Positions 60,214-64,000 of a DNA stretch of 64,000 bases are shown in pieces. Within the stretch, counting starts at the first letter, position 1, and each line of letters begins with the position of its first letter. Below the pieces are notes generated by a model that searched no databases, was not told the DNA's origin, and saw nothing but the letters and a program-made list of their open reading frames with translations. The stretch is from Brugia malayi. Its lineage: Eukaryota; Nematoda; Chromadorea; Rhabditida; Onchocercidae. A program made the translations under genes and the position numbers. Where the stretch lies: assembly GCF_000002995.4 (NCBI RefSeq), contig NW_025062475.1:13486687-13550686 (forward strand). Reading direction: 5' to 3'.

Positions 60214-63200
60214 CTAGTATTGAGCAGTAAAATGGGTAGGATATGTACTTATAATTTGAGGTGGCTTCCTCCAACCGGCCATACTTACCGGATCCTGAAT
60301 CATTAACGGTGAGGATAATTTCCTGAATAACAATTTAAATAAATAAATTTATAAAATTAATGATTAATCTCTTTCAAAAGCATAAAACGATTATTTAAGT
60401 CCGAGTAAAATGCTTTATCATATAGTGCTAAAATGAAAATTAGTAGCTAATATTAGTAAAAATATATTTTAAAATTATCAATTCATTGAAGAAAAATTAT
60501 AGAATTAATATATTTCAATTAAGAAATTTTATTTCAAGAAAACCCTAATATTATATCTTTTTTTTAAAATTTCATTCAAAATTTGAAGATCAAAATTCAA
60601 AAAAAAAAAAAAAAAAAAAGTGCATTATTAAATAAAAAGTAAAATTTATGAAAAAAAAAAATAAATGAATTTAAAAATTTCATTTATTTTATGCTATTTT
60701 ATATTATTAATTCAAATGTATTGCAATGATTATAAAAATAATAAAATGATTATTTCATTGATTATAAAACTAATAAAATGAATATTTCAGTGATTATAAA
60801 TTTCAATGATTTTAAAATTAATAAAAAATTAATAAAATGAACCGTTTTTTTCGACAGCATACAGCAAGAATAATAACAATAATAATAGACCATAAAGCAC
60901 ACAATGCTACTGGTATTACAATAAACAATGCTAAAATAATATTTCATTTTTTATATTTCAATTTTCCATTTAATTAAATTAAAAAAAAAATAATTCAATT
61001 TTTCAAAAAAAGATCAATTGAAATGTATTTAAATGTTTTTTTCTATTAAAATACATTTATTCTCTTAATTTCATCCAATTTAAATATTATTATTCATCTT
61101 AAAAAAAAAAGGATTATTATATTAAAAGTTCATAGTAATAATATAATAATATAAATTAAATAATTTATTTCAAAAATATTTTAATAAACTTGAAACTTAC
61201 TGCTACTACCATCTGTTTCTTCAATTGTTTTACCACCAATATAAAGTTCATTCCCGATATCACTGTAATCTTTAGCAAATGGCGGAATTGTCGTTGTACG
61301 TATTTTCGTAGTTTTTTCCTTTCCATGTTTTTTTATCATTGATTCAGTTGTTAACTGATAAAAATGAGAAAAAAAAAAAAGTATTATTTAATAAAATATT
61401 TACAAATTAAATTTCTTCAATTATTACTCCAAAACGCTCCAAAATTATTACTTGAAAAAAATTTTATGAAAAAATTTACTCTAAACGTTTTCAAAAAAAT
61501 AATTAATTATTTACTTGTTCATTCTCCCAATTATGCATCAAAAATGGTGTCTCCTCTATATCATTGTCTACTTCAATACTTTTTGGTATTTCAAGTGCTA
61601 CGTTCGTAATTGCATTATCAAAGATTGGCGTTATTGGTTCGTCTAAATAAAAAAACAAAAAAATTTTTAATGATTTTTCATTAAAATAAAAAATTAAAAG
61701 ATTGAAAAAAAAATGTATATTTCAAAAAAAAAAGGTCAAAAAATAGTCAATATCCAAAAATATTTACTATTTCAAAAAGATAAATTTACTTTTTGGATTG
61801 GAAAAAAAAAAAACGTTTCTTTTTCTTTTTTTTTTAAATCAAAATTTTAAAAATGGAAATAAATAAAAAATTCTTTTTAATACGAAAATTACAAAAAAAA
61901 TTCCAAGATTTATATTTAAAATTGAATTATACAATAAATTGAATTAAATTTTTAATTAGTTTTTATTTATTTGTTACATTTTGAAATTTATTAAAATTAA
62001 TTAAGTAACGCAGTAAATTAGCAAAATTATACTAAAACAAACCGATTGGAACATTAATTCTAAGACAATTCAAGCCATCACCGTGATAACCATCATTACA
62101 GACACATTCCGGTCCTTCCGGAGATTTCTCATCACAAACAGCATTTACTGAACATTTTTCCTTGTATCGTAAATAACATGCATCCATTTCTGTAACAAAT
62201 TTAACACTTAATTCTGCTTGACAGAATTGAAACTTTCTCAATTTATCTACCATACCTGATATTTACTCATACCTCAATTCATCTACTATACCTGATATTT
62301 ACCCATACCTCAATTTATCTACTATACCTGATATTTACCCATACCTCAATTTATCTACTATACCTGATATTTACCCATACCTCACCTCAATTTATCTACT
62401 ATACCTGATATTTACCTATAACTCAATTTATTTATACAGAATTCAAGAATACATACAACTTACCTATACAGATTTCAAAAAAAAAAAAACTAAAGAAACC
62501 AAACTTTTTCAACTTATCTATACTTGATGCTTACTTAGTACCTCGACTTACCTGTATGGGTTTCAAAAATATACACAAAAATACCCATACGGAATCAAAC
62601 TTTTCAATTTACCTATACCTAGGAAGAATATATAGCATTATTAGCAACAATATACTTTGAAAATTCTCTATTATTTAAAATAATACTAAATTGTACAATA
62701 TTCTAACGATAGAATTTGAAAATATCACAGCGATATACGTACGTTTACACGTGAAGCCATCACCCACAAAAAGTTCATTGCATTTACAGTGATATGACCC
62801 AATTTCATTGATACATGTCGCTTTTGATGAGCAATTATGTCGTTCCGTAATACATTCATTTATATCTACAATTTAAATATTTATTCGTTATATAATTCGC
62901 TAATAGAATTAATCAGTAAATAATTAAATGAAATAATTTAATAATTCAAATTATAAGTATTCTTATATACAATTATATCTTAACCATAAATTAATTACTC
63001 ATTATATTGTATGATCAAATTTAAAGATAAATTATTCTCAGTAAAAATTATAGAAATGAATTTTTAATTAGTAAAAACAAATTCAAAAATGAAAAATTGT
63101 TTCAAAAAAAAAAAAACAAAAATAAAAAGAAAAATTTTTTTAATTTTTAAAATTCAAAATTGTTGTATAATTATTTGAAAAAAAAAAACTAACCTTCAAA

Positions 63201-64000
63201 GCAACTAACACCTGTCCAACCATCTGCGCATTGAGCATTAGAACAAAAACCGGTAGCAAAATCACATGGAATATCATTACGGCAATGACATTTATTTTCA
63301 CACCGGAATCCCCATGTACCTGCATCACATTCTGAAATCGGATACTTTTATACTGTTATTAATTTAACCGGAATTATCAAATGATACTGATATCTGTCAA
63401 ACGACCATTTGCGCATTAAGCATTAGAACAGTGTTCAGCGATGATAATATCACATAAATTATCAGTATTCTTGGACTCTAATTAATGGTTCAATATAATT
63501 TATCAATTAATTTATCATTATTGATCAATAAAAAAAATTATAACTTTAAAACTTAATGATATAAGTATATTCTTTTATAGTTTAGCAATACTTCTTCAGC
63601 TTAATTACACTATAAAATATTATAATTGAAAAAAATTTATTAACTGTTATAAATGTAAACAATATGACAATTATTTTAGTTGTTTTTTCTTTTTAAAAGA
63701 AATTGAAATTGATCAAAAAATTTGATAAAAATATAAAATCAATGATTAGACGAACCTCTCTGACAGAGTGGTGGATCCAATGTACCAGCTGGACAATGTA
63801 ATGGTACAATTCCATCAATTCGAAATAACCACTTTCCTCGCTCATTAATATTTGATCGATTAGCTAACATTTCAAATGGTAATTCAAAAAATTCAATCCC
63901 TGATGAGAAGCCACTTAGACCGTTGTCTGATTCAATTTCTTCGAATAAATACATTGCAAATGTTGCATTATCACCTCGTGCTATTACTACTTGAAATGAA
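60214..64000 (-). CDS. Single-pass membrane protein with NIDO domain and EGF repeats, 3' part (DEX-1-like; 5' end outside window)
   Basis: Likely cell-surface or apical matrix adhesion protein. Exons in transcript order: 64000-63756 (continues upstream), 63331-63194, 62865-62743, 62189-62043, 61642-61515, 61354-61201, 60930-60843, 60322-60214; about 377 residues, phases agree. The first exon reads FQVVIARGDNATFAMYLFEEI, then FSSGIEFFELP and RGKWLFRIDG, which fits the end of a nidogen (NIDO) domain. Next come a Cys-rich EGF/laminin-like module (ECDAGTWGFRCENKCHC), a calcium-binding EGF (DINEC, then CKCNELFVGDGFTC), and another EGF (DACYLRYKEKCS to GYHGDGLNC). A Thr/Lys-rich stalk, one membrane segment (LFIVIPVALCALWSIIIVII) with a basic stop (CCRKKR), and a tail of about 38 residues ending TAQY complete it. 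C. elegans DEX-1, a dendrite-anchoring protein, has this layout (established knowledge); orthology is inference. Confidence 0.85.
60725..60842. repeat. Degenerate repeat beside the TM-exon donor
   Basis: Loose copies of an ATAAAATGA/ATTATAAA unit of about 40 bases run up to the donor of the exon ending at 60843. Confidence 0.6.
62237..62432 (-). repeat. 36-base minisatellite (5 copies) in an intron of the NIDO/EGF gene
   Basis: ATACCTGATATTTAC occurs at 62252, 62288, 62324, 62360 and 62401 (the last step is 41 because of a five-base insert). On the minus strand each unit carries AAATATCAG|GTAT and GAG|GTATGG, which resemble acceptor and donor sites. Confidence 0.92.

Noticed and set aside
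62237..62432. Regular 36-base repeats resembling a CRISPR array
   Set aside because: Units are contiguous with no unique spacers, lie in an intron of an animal gene, and no cas genes are present.

Overview
The window is AT-rich nuclear DNA from a nematode, most likely a spirurid or filarial worm (inference). The signs are split genes with small exons, introns of about 100-1000 bases, acceptors of the TTTTAG/TTTCAG type, 3' splice sites a few bases upstream of start codons (as expected for spliced-leader trans-splicing), and proteins that closely match nematode and animal orthologues. Poly-A and poly-T runs of 15-30 bases are everywhere. I saw no prokaryotic or endosymbiont insert, transposon gene, rRNA or tRNA, but I could not run a search.

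Layout. (1) 1-1966, plus: the 3' half of a polypeptide GalNAc-transferase that stops at the end of the catalytic domain, with no ricin-type lectin domain. (2) 4303-15062, plus: a complete CREB transcription factor (crh-1 type) in 8 exons, with the phosphorylated KID and the bZIP domain; its second intron is 6.8 kb. (3) 18652-28625, plus: a complete beta-adaptin shared by AP-1/AP-2 (apb-1 type) in 20 exons. (4) 30472-38043, minus: an N-terminal PTB-domain protein with a proline-rich and threonine/asparagine-rich tail; I cannot name its family. (5) 38.1-53.3 kb: a 15 kb divergent intergenic region, nearly all AT-rich low-complexity sequence with a few islands. (6) 53336-58390, plus: a complete STARD3/MLN64-type protein (MENTAL membrane domain plus START lipid-transfer domain). 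(7) 60214 to beyond 64000, minus: the 3' part of a single-pass membrane protein with a NIDO domain and EGF repeats, resembling C. elegans DEX-1.

The genes do not form a pathway. Several encode membrane-traffic and cell-surface functions (O-glycosylation, clathrin adaptor, sterol transfer at endosomes, adhesion), but that is ordinary gene content. From memory, C. elegans apb-1, crh-1 and dex-1 all lie on chromosome III, so the window looks like a conserved linkage block.

I found no clear new biological system. The most unusual signals are these: both edges of one exon of the PTB gene were independently tandem-duplicated together with their splice sites; an intronic minisatellite in the STARD3 gene puts a TTTCAG acceptor in every unit; a candidate phospho-FFAT motif sits in the STARD3 linker; an in-frame alternative acceptor adds 41 codons to the beta-adaptin trunk; and a possible antisense exon lies inside a CREB intron.
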